From the NCBI GenBank assembly GCA_947090365.1, contig CAMUNT010000001.1, forward strand, positions 20,826 through 84,825: DNA of 64,000 nt, in the 5' to 3' direction. Shown here piece by piece: positions 1 to 6,551 of the stretch. This DNA is from an uncultured Clostridia bacterium (lineage in GTDB: Bacteria; Bacillota; Clostridia; Christensenellales; Borkfalkiaceae). The notes beneath the pieces are model-generated. The model saw only the letters and a program-made list of their open reading frames with translations, did no database searches and was not told the DNA's origin. The translations under genes and the position numbers were made by a program. Every line of letters begins with the position of its first letter. Position 1 is the stretch's first letter.

Positions 1-2
1 GC

Positions 3-578
3 GGAAGCGGAAGCTATCTTTCTGCCGACGTCAGGCGCATAGTTTACGAGCAGGGCTTTTCCGAATTCAAAGCCTACCGCAATTTCGACGCTCCGAAAGC
101 GGAAGGTAAAATTCTTGCCCTTCCGCAGGTTACTTTCTGCAAGATCGAAAAGCACGGTTCTGTTCTTATAATCGACGTTCAGGTCGACGGGGAGCTTAAC
201 GGCAGGGTTAATCCTGCTCCGCTCGTATCGGACAGAAACGGCGTGGTTAAAAATTTAGTCGTCATCTGCGGAACACCCGCGGTTTCGGTTAATTATGCCG
301 TTAAGGCAGGAGATACGTTGATTTACGCGCATACCTCCGTCGGAGACGGTATTGCGGACTGTATTGCCGTAGGCTATGCCGAAATAGAGTGTAAGGGCAG
401 TTACGATTATTCCGCCCCTGCCGAGTCCGAAACGGCGTTGAAATCGGCGTATTCGAAGGCGAACCTGTACGCAGAAAATATCACGAACCGCACTCATACG
501 GTAAAAACCGTTGACGGAGGGGTTGTGTATATAATAGAATTTACTTATTTGCAAAAGCTTAGTATAAATATGGAGTAA
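3..578 (+). CDS. yqfD: YqfD-like sporulation protein, C-terminal part (5' truncated by window)
   Basis: The reading frame is open from the first bases of the window to a TAA at 576-578 and has no start inside, so this is the C-terminal ~191 residues of a longer protein. The segment around VVKNLVVICGTPAV followed by VKAGDTLI matches the repeated hairpin region of the YqfD family, a membrane-anchored sporulation protein required during engulfment in Bacillus. Its position 20 bp upstream of phoH is the usual yqfD-phoH order in Firmicutes and is the strongest support. The N-terminal and membrane parts lie outside the window. Function is by family and synteny only. Confidence 0.75.
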   Translation, partial: GSGSYLSADVRRIVYEQGFSEFKAYRNFDAPKAEGKILALPQVTFCKIEKHGSVLIIDVQVDGELNGRVNPAPLVSDRNGVVKNLVVICGTPAVSVNYAVKAGDTLIYAHTSVGDGIADCIAVGYAEIECKGSYDYSAPAESETALKSAYSKANLYAENITNRTHTVKTVDGGVVYIIEFTYLQKLSINME

Positions 579-598
579 TAAATCCTTAAAGGAGTTTA

Positions 599-1609
599 AT
601 GTCGAATAACACAGTAAAACAAGTCGAAGCGGGCAGTGTGGACAAGCTGCAAAGAATTTTGGGCCCGTTCGATGAAAATCTGAACTTAATTATGCGCAAT
701 ATGGGGGTAACCGTCCGCGTTGACGGTTTAACATTCGTAATAGGCGGTGAAGAAGAGCGCGTAAGTGGCGCCGTTTCCGTAATCGAAAGTCTTTTGGCCC
801 TCGCCCAAGCGGGTGAAACTGTAGACAGGGGCAGGGTGGAATACTGTATTGAGCTTTCCGCCGACGGTAAGGCGCGGGATATAACCAAAATTTCTGCCGA
901 TACGATTGCGGTGACGTACCGCGGTAAACCGATAAAATGCAAGACGGTAGGACAGAAAAATTACGTTGACAGTATAAAGAAAAATACCGTAACTTTCGGA
1001 ATAGGTCCTGCGGGAACGGGTAAAACATATCTTGCCGTTTGTCTTGCGGTGCAGGCGCTCAAATCAAAGCAGGCCGATAAAATTATTCTTACCCGTCCCG
1101 CGGTCGAGGCGGGCGAAAAGCTCGGCTTTCTCCCCGGCGATTTGCAGACCAAGGTCGACCCGTATCTGCGCCCTTTGTACGACGCGTTGCAGGAAATGCT
1201 CGGTCTTGAAAATTACACCAAGCTTTTGGAACGCGGTTCAATCGAAATTGCTCCTCTTGCTTATATGCGCGGGCGCACGCTTTCGGGCGCGTTCGTTATT
1301 TTAGACGAAGCGCAGAACGCCACGCGCGAGCAGATGAAAATGTTTCTTACCCGTTTGGGCGACGGAAGCAGAATGGTCGTTACGGGCGATATAACTCAAA
1401 TCGATTTGCCCGACGGCAAGTCAAGCGGACTGCAACACGCGGCTGGCGTATTGCGGGAGGTCGAGGATATCGGTATAATTTACCTTACGGATAAAGACGT
1501 CGTCAGAAATCCCTTGGTTATGAAAATAGTAAGGGCGTACGAAAATGACGGCAAAAGGAGGTTACGGAATGAACACGGTGACAAAACTGACGCAGAAGGA
1601 CGTAATTAA
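599..1609 (+). CDS. phoH: PhoH-family ATPase
   Basis: 336 aa, the normal PhoH/YbeZ length. An N-terminal KH-like region (about residues 15-70) precedes a P-loop ATPase core: Walker A GPAGTGKT at residues 136-143 and Walker B FVILDEAQ at about 232. PhoH-like proteins are cytoplasmic ATPases thought to act in RNA metabolism together with YbeY, which is encoded two genes downstream. The ATG at 599 follows an AAAGGAG site at 586-592. The 3' end overlaps the next gene, whose ribosome binding site lies inside phoH, so the two are translationally linked. Confidence 0.93.
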   Translation: MSNNTVKQVEAGSVDKLQRILGPFDENLNLIMRNMGVTVRVDGLTFVIGGEEERVSGAVSVIESLLALAQAGETVDRGRVEYCIELSADGKARDITKISADTIAVTYRGKPIKCKTVGQKNYVDSIKKNTVTFGIGPAGTGKTYLAVCLAVQALKSKQADKIILTRPAVEAGEKLGFLPGDLQTKVDPYLRPLYDALQEMLGLENYTKLLERGSIEIAPLAYMRGRTLSGAFVILDEAQNATREQMKMFLTRLGDGSRMVVTGDITQIDLPDGKSSGLQHAAGVLREVEDIGIIYLTDKDVVRNPLVMKIVRAYENDGKRRLRNEHGDKTDAEGRN

Positions 1610-3029
1610 AAGCGTTTTAACGTTCTTTTTCGGAATAATAGGCATTTACTTATTAATGCTTTGTATGATAGCAATACGTTACGGCGCGTCTGATTTTTCC
1701 ATTTATTTCGTAAATTACAAAAATCAGCTTATAACGGTAGTAGTCGCTATTTTTATACTTTGCGCAATACTTTACACGTTCTTTTTCTTCGAGAATAAGC
1801 GCGTGCTTACAAGCGTCGGCAAAATGTGCGAGCTTTTCCTTATTTTATATATTGCGCTTGCGATAAATTTCGTGTTCTGCAGATACGTGGACCCTATGTC
1901 CCGTCCGTTTGTATTTGTTTCTCTTATGTGCGTAACGCTGTTCAGACGCATAGACGCGATTTTCATAAATACGACGTATGCGCTGATAATGCTGGTTATC
2001 GACAGGTTTGCGGCGCTGACTATGGAGCCCGAAATGATTTACAGAAGCTACGCGTGCCTTTTGTGCGCTTTCTGTACGGGTATAATTTCGGCGTTCGTTT
2101 TCTCAACTATAAAAAACCGTTTCCAGTGTGTCGTTTTTGCGTTCACGCTGTTGCTGCCGGTTGAAATCATAAACTGCGTAATCGTGTTGCCCGTAACGCA
2201 GTTCCCCGCAGAGCTTGTTTTGGATCTGCTTATTTTCGGCGCAGTGGGCTGTATCGTATCGGTAATGCTGTATATGTTCATTCTTCCGGTATTTGAAAAG
2301 CTTTTTGCCGAAATGACCGTATTCAGATTGCGTGAAATTACGAGCGACAGCGTAAAGCTTATCAAAAGACTTAAAGAAAACGCGCCCGGCACTTACAGTC
2401 ACTCTGTAGTGGTTTCACAGCTTGTCGAGGCGTGCGCGAAGGCAATAGGCGAGGATGCCGAGCTTGCAAGGGCCGCCGCCTTCTACCACGACGTGGGTAA
2501 ATTAAAGGGGCCTGAAATGTTTGCGGAAAATCAGACGGAATACAATTTCCACGACGACATCACACCGGAGCTTTCGGTCGATATAATCCGTTCCCATACG
2601 CGCAACGGCGCAGAGCTTATAAAAAAGAGCCGTCTGCCCGATTTCTTCGCGGACGTCGCGGTTCAGCACCACGGCACTATGCCAATTAAATACTTCTATT
2701 ACAAGGCGTTGAAAATGAGCGACGGCGAGCTGAATATCGAAAACTATTCCTACGCGGGCCCCAGACCCGAAACTAAAATCGCCACGCTTATTATGATAGC
2801 CGACTCTGCGGAAGCGGCAACCAGAACTCTGCCCGACCGCTCCCCCGAAAAAATCGAAGCGTTCGTCAGGGGTATAATCGAGGAAAGGCTTGATTTGGGT
2901 CAGTTCGATAACTGCAATATTACGATGCGCGAGCTTACAATAATCAAAAGCACCCTCGTAAGTCAGCTTTCGGGCGTGTATCATTCCAGAGTGGCTTATC
3001 CTAAAATCAGCATATCTAAGAAGAAGTAA
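1569..3029 (+). CDS. pgpH: PgpH-type membrane HD phosphohydrolase, short form (c-di-AMP phosphodiesterase)
   Basis: 486 aa. About eight hydrophobic segments fill residues ~15-255 and a cytoplasmic HD domain follows; its HD pair is H307-D308 in FYHDVGK, with further histidines in the SHTRNGA and QHHGT regions. PgpH enzymes hydrolyse cyclic di-AMP. The large N-terminal extracytoplasmic domain of full-length Listeria/Bacillus PgpH (around 700 aa) is missing, so this is the short architecture seen in many Clostridia. I chose ATG 1569 because AAAAGGAGG (1553-1561) sits 7 nt upstream; ATG 1545 has no such site. It overlaps phoH by 41 bp and ybeY follows 3 bp after its stop. Confidence 0.85.
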   Translation: MNTVTKLTQKDVIKSVLTFFFGIIGIYLLMLCMIAIRYGASDFSIYFVNYKNQLITVVVAIFILCAILYTFFFFENKRVLTSVGKMCELFLILYIALAINFVFCRYVDPMSRPFVFVSLMCVTLFRRIDAIFINTTYALIMLVIDRFAALTMEPEMIYRSYACLLCAFCTGIISAFVFSTIKNRFQCVVFAFTLLLPVEIINCVIVLPVTQFPAELVLDLLIFGAVGCIVSVMLYMFILPVFEKLFAEMTVFRLREITSDSVKLIKRLKENAPGTYSHSVVVSQLVEACAKAIGEDAELARAAAFYHDVGKLKGPEMFAENQTEYNFHDDITPELSVDIIRSHTRNGAELIKKSRLPDFFADVAVQHHGTMPIKYFYYKALKMSDGELNIENYSYAGPRPETKIATLIMIADSAEAATRTLPDRSPEKIEAFVRGIIEERLDLGQFDNCNITMRELTIIKSTLVSQLSGVYHSRVAYPKISISKKK

Positions 3030-3032
3030 TTT

Positions 3033-3494
3033 ATGAAGTTATATATATTTTGTGAAGAAGAGAACTTTTCCGCCCTTGCGGACGCGTTCGAAAACGAGTT
3101 TGAAAGCGATACCGACCTTTCTGCTGAAATAGCTATCGTCGGCGAGGACGAAATACGCAGGCTGAACCGCGAAATGCGCGGCACCGACGCCGTAACCGAC
3201 GTTTTAAGCTTCCCTTCGCTTGACGGCATTTTCGGCGTAAAAATAGAAAAGAAAAATTTCCCCGCAGACGCTGACGGGCAGGGCAATCTGTTTATCGGCA
3301 GTATCGCAATATGTAAAAAGCGTGCCGAAGAGCAGGCGGAAGAGTACGGACATGGGATAATAAGGGAAATGAACTACCTTGCCGTTCACGGCGTGTGCCA
3401 CCTTCTGGGCTACGACCATATGGAAGAGAACGATAAAATTATAATGCGCGAAAAGGAGGAACGCGTCCTTGCAAAAATAGGCGCGGTGAGATAA
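3033..3494 (+). CDS. ybeY: Endoribonuclease YbeY (16S rRNA maturation)
   Basis: 153 aa, the family's usual size. The zinc-binding H-x3-H-x5-H motif is intact as HGVCHLLGYDH (H119, H123, H129). The conserved NREMRGTDAVTDVLSF-type stretch lies around residues 48-63. YbeY is a metal-dependent single-strand RNA endonuclease involved in 16S rRNA 3'-end maturation and ribosome quality control. The gene sits between pgpH and era, and its TAA shares one base with the era ATG. The dgkA and cdd genes that often separate ybeY from era in Bacillus are absent here. Confidence 0.95.
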   Translation: MKLYIFCEEENFSALADAFENEFESDTDLSAEIAIVGEDEIRRLNREMRGTDAVTDVLSFPSLDGIFGVKIEKKNFPADADGQGNLFIGSIAICKKRAEEQAEEYGHGIIREMNYLAVHGVCHLLGYDHMEENDKIIMREKEERVLAKIGAVR

Positions 3495-4375
3495 TGAGAA
3501 GCGGATTTATCGGCGTTATCGGAAAAGCAAACGCGGGCAAAAGCACGCTTATAAACGTGCTTGTCGGCGAAAAGGTTGCAATCGTTTCACCTAAGCCCCA
3601 GACCACGCGCGACGCGATAATGGGCGTTTTGACGAAGGAGGACTATCAGCTTGTTTTCGTCGATACTCCCGGTATCTATAAAGCTAAAAACCGACTTTCG
3701 GATATGATGATGAAAACGGCGGAAACCGCGTCGAAAGACGTCGATTTTATCCTGTTCGTCCACGACGGACACGCGGGCGTATCCGACGGTGATATTGCTC
3801 TTATTAAAAAGTATCTCGGCGGAAATATTCCTATGGCGGTCGTTTATACCAAAATAGATATAATGCCCAAGGAAAATATTTTAAACGATATTAAAGTTCT
3901 ATACGATAACGGAATCGACTGCGACGTTTTCCCCGTTTCCGCAAGAAAGTATACGAATATTGCAAAGCTTGAAAAATTCCTCGCGGGGAAAATGCCCGAA
4001 GGGGACAGGGTTATTTCTGAAAATATCGTTTCGGACAAGTCAGAAAAGTTTATGGTTTCCGAAATAATGCGTGAAAAAATTCTTTTGAAATTCGGTCAGG
4101 AAATTCCTCACGGCGTAGCAATATCGATAAATACCTTTGAAAAAAAGGCAAACGGAGTTTACGATATTAATCTCGATATTATATGCGAAAAGCCCAATCA
4201 TAAGTCTATAATAATAGGCAAGCAGGGCAGGGCGCTTAAAGAGGTGGCGTCGTTTGCCCGCGCGGATATGGAAAAATTTTTGGGTTGCAGGGTCTTTTTA
4301 ACGACTTACGTAAAGGTGAAAGAGGACTGGCGGAACCGCCCGAATTTAATATACGACTTCGGCTACGAAGATTAA
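3494..4375 (+). CDS. era: GTPase Era (30S subunit assembly)
   Basis: 293 aa. G1 GKANAGKST at residues ~10-18, G3 DTPGI at ~55, G4 TKID at ~118, and a C-terminal KH domain around residues 200-285 containing the IIIGKQGRALK RNA-binding loop. Era binds the 3' end of 16S rRNA and the 30S subunit and checks assembly at the membrane. The start codon overlaps the ybeY stop by one base, which implies coupled translation. Nothing unusual is visible in the sequence. Confidence 0.96.
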   Translation: MRSGFIGVIGKANAGKSTLINVLVGEKVAIVSPKPQTTRDAIMGVLTKEDYQLVFVDTPGIYKAKNRLSDMMMKTAETASKDVDFILFVHDGHAGVSDGDIALIKKYLGGNIPMAVVYTKIDIMPKENILNDIKVLYDNGIDCDVFPVSARKYTNIAKLEKFLAGKMPEGDRVISENIVSDKSEKFMVSEIMREKILLKFGQEIPHGVAISINTFEKKANGVYDINLDIICEKPNHKSIIIGKQGRALKEVASFARADMEKFLGCRVFLTTYVKVKEDWRNRPNLIYDFGYED

Positions 4376-4379
4376 AAAA

Positions 4380-4483
4380 GCATATATTCGGCGCACTGCG
4401 GCGTTGCGTTTACGTTTTTACTTACTTCTGTGTAAGCTCCTTCGTAAAATCCGCACGCGTCTTGCATTGCACCAAATCTCTGC
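4380..4483. repeat. Intergenic repeat, copy A (flanks yqzL)
   Basis: This ~104-bp element shares its ends with copy B at 4678-4789. Both begin GCATAT then CACTGC..CGTTGCG, and end CTTGCATTG.ACC.AATCTCTGC. The interior is diverged, but each copy carries internal complementary arms (here GTTTACG with CGTAAA). It lies directly after the era stop. It could be a small mobile or structured RNA element; no protein is encoded. Confidence 0.55.
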
Positions 4484-4561
4484 TTTTTTGGCTTGTAATA
4501 TAATTTGACGGTAAAACATATTTTTTTATAAACTGCACAGTATTCTATTATGAGGTGGTTT

Positions 4562-4669
4562 ATGAAAGAAAGAGATAAAGATGCGGCTGAGCTTGCCTGG
4601 AAAATGTTTGAAAAGACGGGCAACGTCAGTTATTATATGCTTTACAAACACTTAGACGAAAAGAAATAA
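4562..4669 (+). CDS. yqzL: YqzL-like small protein (35 aa)
   Basis: A 35-residue ORF with a good ribosome binding site (GAGGTGG at about 4550-4556) and ATG at 4562. The core AWKMFEKTGNVSYYMLYK matches the YqzL family pattern of W..F..TG....Y...K. yqzL lies between era and recO in many Firmicutes, exactly as here. The role is unknown in any organism I can name. It is below normal gene-calling length cut-offs and easily missed. Confidence 0.8.
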   Translation: MKERDKDAAELAWKMFEKTGNVSYYMLYKHLDEKK

Positions 4670-4677
4670 TTTAAAAC

Positions 4678-4789
4678 GCATATCTCAGGCACACTGCTTC
4701 GTTGCGAAAATTTTATCTCGGGTCATTTACGTCATTTTAAATTCCCCGTCGAAAAAATTTTCGCGCCTTGCATTGAACCTAATCTCTGC
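4678..4789. repeat. Intergenic repeat, copy B (between yqzL and recO)
   Basis: A ~112-bp partner of copy A with the same end sequences. It holds an 11-bp inverted pair, GCGAAAATTTT at 4704-4714 and AAAATTTTCGC at 4754-4764, which would fold with a ~39-nt loop. The two copies enclose yqzL in direct orientation. It ends ~25 bp before the recO start. Confidence 0.55.
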
Positions 4790-4813
4790 ATTTCAGATGG
4801 GGTGACTGATCGT

Positions 4814-5533
4814 ATGGAATCTGTAGTAAACGCCGTAATGCTAAGGGCGGTAGATTACAACGAAAACGATAAAATATTGACACTTCTCACTGCGGAAAAC
4901 GGTAAAATCACCGCGGGAATAAAGGGCGTAAAAAAGGCTAAGGCAAAGTTGAAATTTGCGGCTCAGCCTTTTTGTTTTGCGGAATACGTGCTTACAAAAC
5001 GCGGGGATAAGTATACCGTAATCAACGCGTCAGAGAGCGAAAGCTTTTACGATTTACGCACCGATATAGAAAAATTCTACGCCGCAAGCTCGGCAGTGGA
5101 GGCGGCGGACGCTTTGACCTACGAGGGTGACGAATCGCGCGAAATATTTTACGCGCTCGTCGATGTCCTGTCAAAAATAAGCATAGGTAATGAGAAATCG
5201 CATTTAATATCTTTTTTGCTGTTCGTACTTCGTAAATCGGGTTACGGAATTAATGCCGAAAACTGCGTTGAGTGCGGGGCTTCGCTTATCGGCGAGGAAA
5301 AGCTGCGCTTTGATATGAACGCAGGCTCGTTCACCTGCTTCGGTTGCGGAAACGGTGCGGGCGCAAGTCGGGTCACCTATAACGTAATAAGAAAGGCCGA
5401 GGGAAAAAGCTTTGACGAAAGCTTTATCACTCCCGACGGCGAAAAGCGCGCCCTGCGGTTAATCCGCGAATACGTTTCGTTCAAGTTAAATACGGCTTTC
5501 AAAAGCCTGTCCGAATACATAAGATTAATTTAA
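4814..5533 (+). CDS. recO: DNA repair protein RecO
   Basis: 239 aa from ATG 4814; an in-frame GTG at 4802 would add four residues, but the GGGGTG site at 4798-4803 is correctly spaced for 4814. The N-terminal OB-fold region (VVNAVMLRAVDYNENDKIL) and the C-terminal zinc-binding cysteines CVECG..CFGCG (residues ~150-178) are typical of RecO. RecO loads RecA on SSB-coated single-stranded DNA in RecFOR recombination repair. It is the last gene of the conserved operon; glyQS, often next in Bacillus, is not here. A hairpin terminator follows its stop. Confidence 0.93.
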   Translation: MESVVNAVMLRAVDYNENDKILTLLTAENGKITAGIKGVKKAKAKLKFAAQPFCFAEYVLTKRGDKYTVINASESESFYDLRTDIEKFYAASSAVEAADALTYEGDESREIFYALVDVLSKISIGNEKSHLISFLLFVLRKSGYGINAENCVECGASLIGEEKLRFDMNAGSFTCFGCGNGAGASRVTYNVIRKAEGKSFDESFITPDGEKRALRLIREYVSFKLNTAFKSLSEYIRLI

Positions 5534-5535
5534 AA

Positions 5536-5570
5536 TGCGCCGACTTCAAGTCGGCGCATCTCTATTTTTT
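5536..5570 (+). terminator. Rho-independent terminator after recO
   Basis: TGCGCCGACTT pairs with AAGTCGGCGCA (5536-5558) around a minimal loop, followed by a T-rich run from 5563. It overlaps the end of the convergent xre gene. Confidence 0.85.
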
Positions 5571-5780
5571 TATATTCAGTATATCGTCGGCGGAGCAGTC
5601 CAAAAAACTGCAAAGCATCGAAAGGGTTGCAAGCGACGGCTGTATTTTGCCAGAGCAGTATTGCGATACCGTCGGCTTTGAAACTCCCAAAGCCTTTGCT
5701 ATTTCCGTCTTACTCTTGCCGGACGTCTCTATTTCCGTCCTTATGTTTTCGCATATAATTTTGTTAAGATTGTTTTTCAT
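5562..5780 (-). CDS. XRE-family transcriptional repressor (module A)
   Basis: 72 aa, almost entirely a lambda-repressor-like helix-turn-helix domain: KTEIAKALGVSKPTVSQY is a clear HTH with recognition helix at residues ~32-45. There is no extra sensor domain. The start codon at 5780 follows AAAGGT. It is divergent from the membrane-protein gene at 5879. The 98-bp gap holds three operator-like palindromes, so it very likely represses that gene and itself; this is inferred from arrangement. Proteins of this size are common in phage and mobile modules as well as in chromosomes. Confidence 0.85.
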   Translation of the reverse strand: MKNNLNKIICENIRTEIETSGKSKTEIAKALGVSKPTVSQYCSGKIQPSLATLSMLCSFLDCSADDILNIKK

Positions 5781-5791
5781 ACCTTTATATT

Positions 5792-5864
5792 ATTAGTTAT
5801 TGCCTAATTTTTGCTTGACAATTAGGTGTTGCCTAATATATACTTTAATTAAGTAATACTTAAC
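5792..5864. promoter_or_regulatory. Three operator-like 17-bp palindromes and a promoter (XRE module A)
   Basis: Three sites share one layout of 6-bp half-sites around a 5-bp centre: 5792-5808 (ATTAGT..GCCTAAT, imperfect), 5821-5837 (ATTAGG-TGTTG-CCTAAT, perfect arms) and 5848-5864 (ATTAAG-TAATA-CTTAAC). Centres are 29 and 27 bp apart. The middle site fills the spacer of a strong plus-strand promoter, TTGACA (5815-5820) and TATACT (5839-5844). Repressor binding there would block polymerase directly. Confidence 0.75.
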
Positions 5865-5878
5865 ACAAAGGAGAAGGT

Positions 5879-6373
5879 ATGAGAGAAACAAAAATAATTC
5901 AGGTATATCCAAGCGACTACGCTATTGAAAAAGCTATTAAGGAATGGGAGTCTTTCGGCTGGGAAATGACGGGTAACCAACGGTATTCCGATGAAAACAG
6001 CGTCTATTTGCCCTATCTCGGAACCGAAACGACTACGACGACCTATAATAAACTGACTTTTTCACGCGAAAAAAGCAGTCAGTGGTATCCCGAAGTTAAA
6101 CGGCTTGAAGAAGAGTATGAGGAAGTACAAAGACGCATATCCTCGATTATGAACGAAAAACCTGTAAAGAAGGGGTGGGGCTTTCTTGACGTCTTGACGG
6201 TTTATCTGCCTGTTCCGCTCATTTCGTTTATCGTGTATCAGATTGTCAAAAAAGTTAAATACAAAAAAGCCGTCAAACGGTTTGAAGAAAATTCAACGAA
6301 AAAATTGGAAGATCTCAATTCGGAAGCCGACGTCTTACGATATACCGCCTTCAAGGCAGTCAACGCAACGTAA
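5879..6373 (+). CDS. Membrane-associated protein of unknown function under XRE control
   Basis: 164 aa. I do not recognise the family. The N-terminal ~65 residues look like a small soluble domain (KIIQVYPSDYAIEKAIKEW, then Thr- and Tyr-rich), followed by a helical stretch, one hydrophobic segment at about residues 104-122 (FLDVLTVYLPVPLISFIVY) and a charged helical C-terminus. The soluble start resembles short domains found in bacterial DUF4177-like proteins, but I would not assign it. RBS AAAGGAGAAGG precedes ATG 5879. Expression is probably controlled by the divergent XRE repressor. A hairpin terminator follows. Confidence 0.7.
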   Translation: MRETKIIQVYPSDYAIEKAIKEWESFGWEMTGNQRYSDENSVYLPYLGTETTTTTYNKLTFSREKSSQWYPEVKRLEEEYEEVQRRISSIMNEKPVKKGWGFLDVLTVYLPVPLISFIVYQIVKKVKYKKAVKRFEENSTKKLEDLNSEADVLRYTAFKAVNAT

Positions 6374-6394
6374 TTTAATATTATTGAAAGGAAA

Positions 6395-6425
6395 GGCGCA
6401 GCGTTACGTTGCGCCCTTTTGTTTT
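6395..6425 (+). terminator. Terminator after the XRE-controlled membrane gene
   Basis: GGCGCAGCG and CGTTGCGCC (6395-6415, one G.T pair) with a TTA loop, followed by CCTTTTGTTTTT. Confidence 0.8.
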
Positions 6426-6551
6426 TATAACCGTTATTCTGCAAACCGAAAAAAATTTATCAAAACGCTCTTAAACACTTGCTAAAATTTGCCTTTTATA
6501 TTAAAATAATATAGTTAATAAATATAAATTTTTTTTGGAGGAATTTATCTA

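Noticed and set aside
4802..4813. GTG 4802 as recO start
   Set aside because: The GGGGTG site overlaps this codon; spacing fits ATG 4814 instead.
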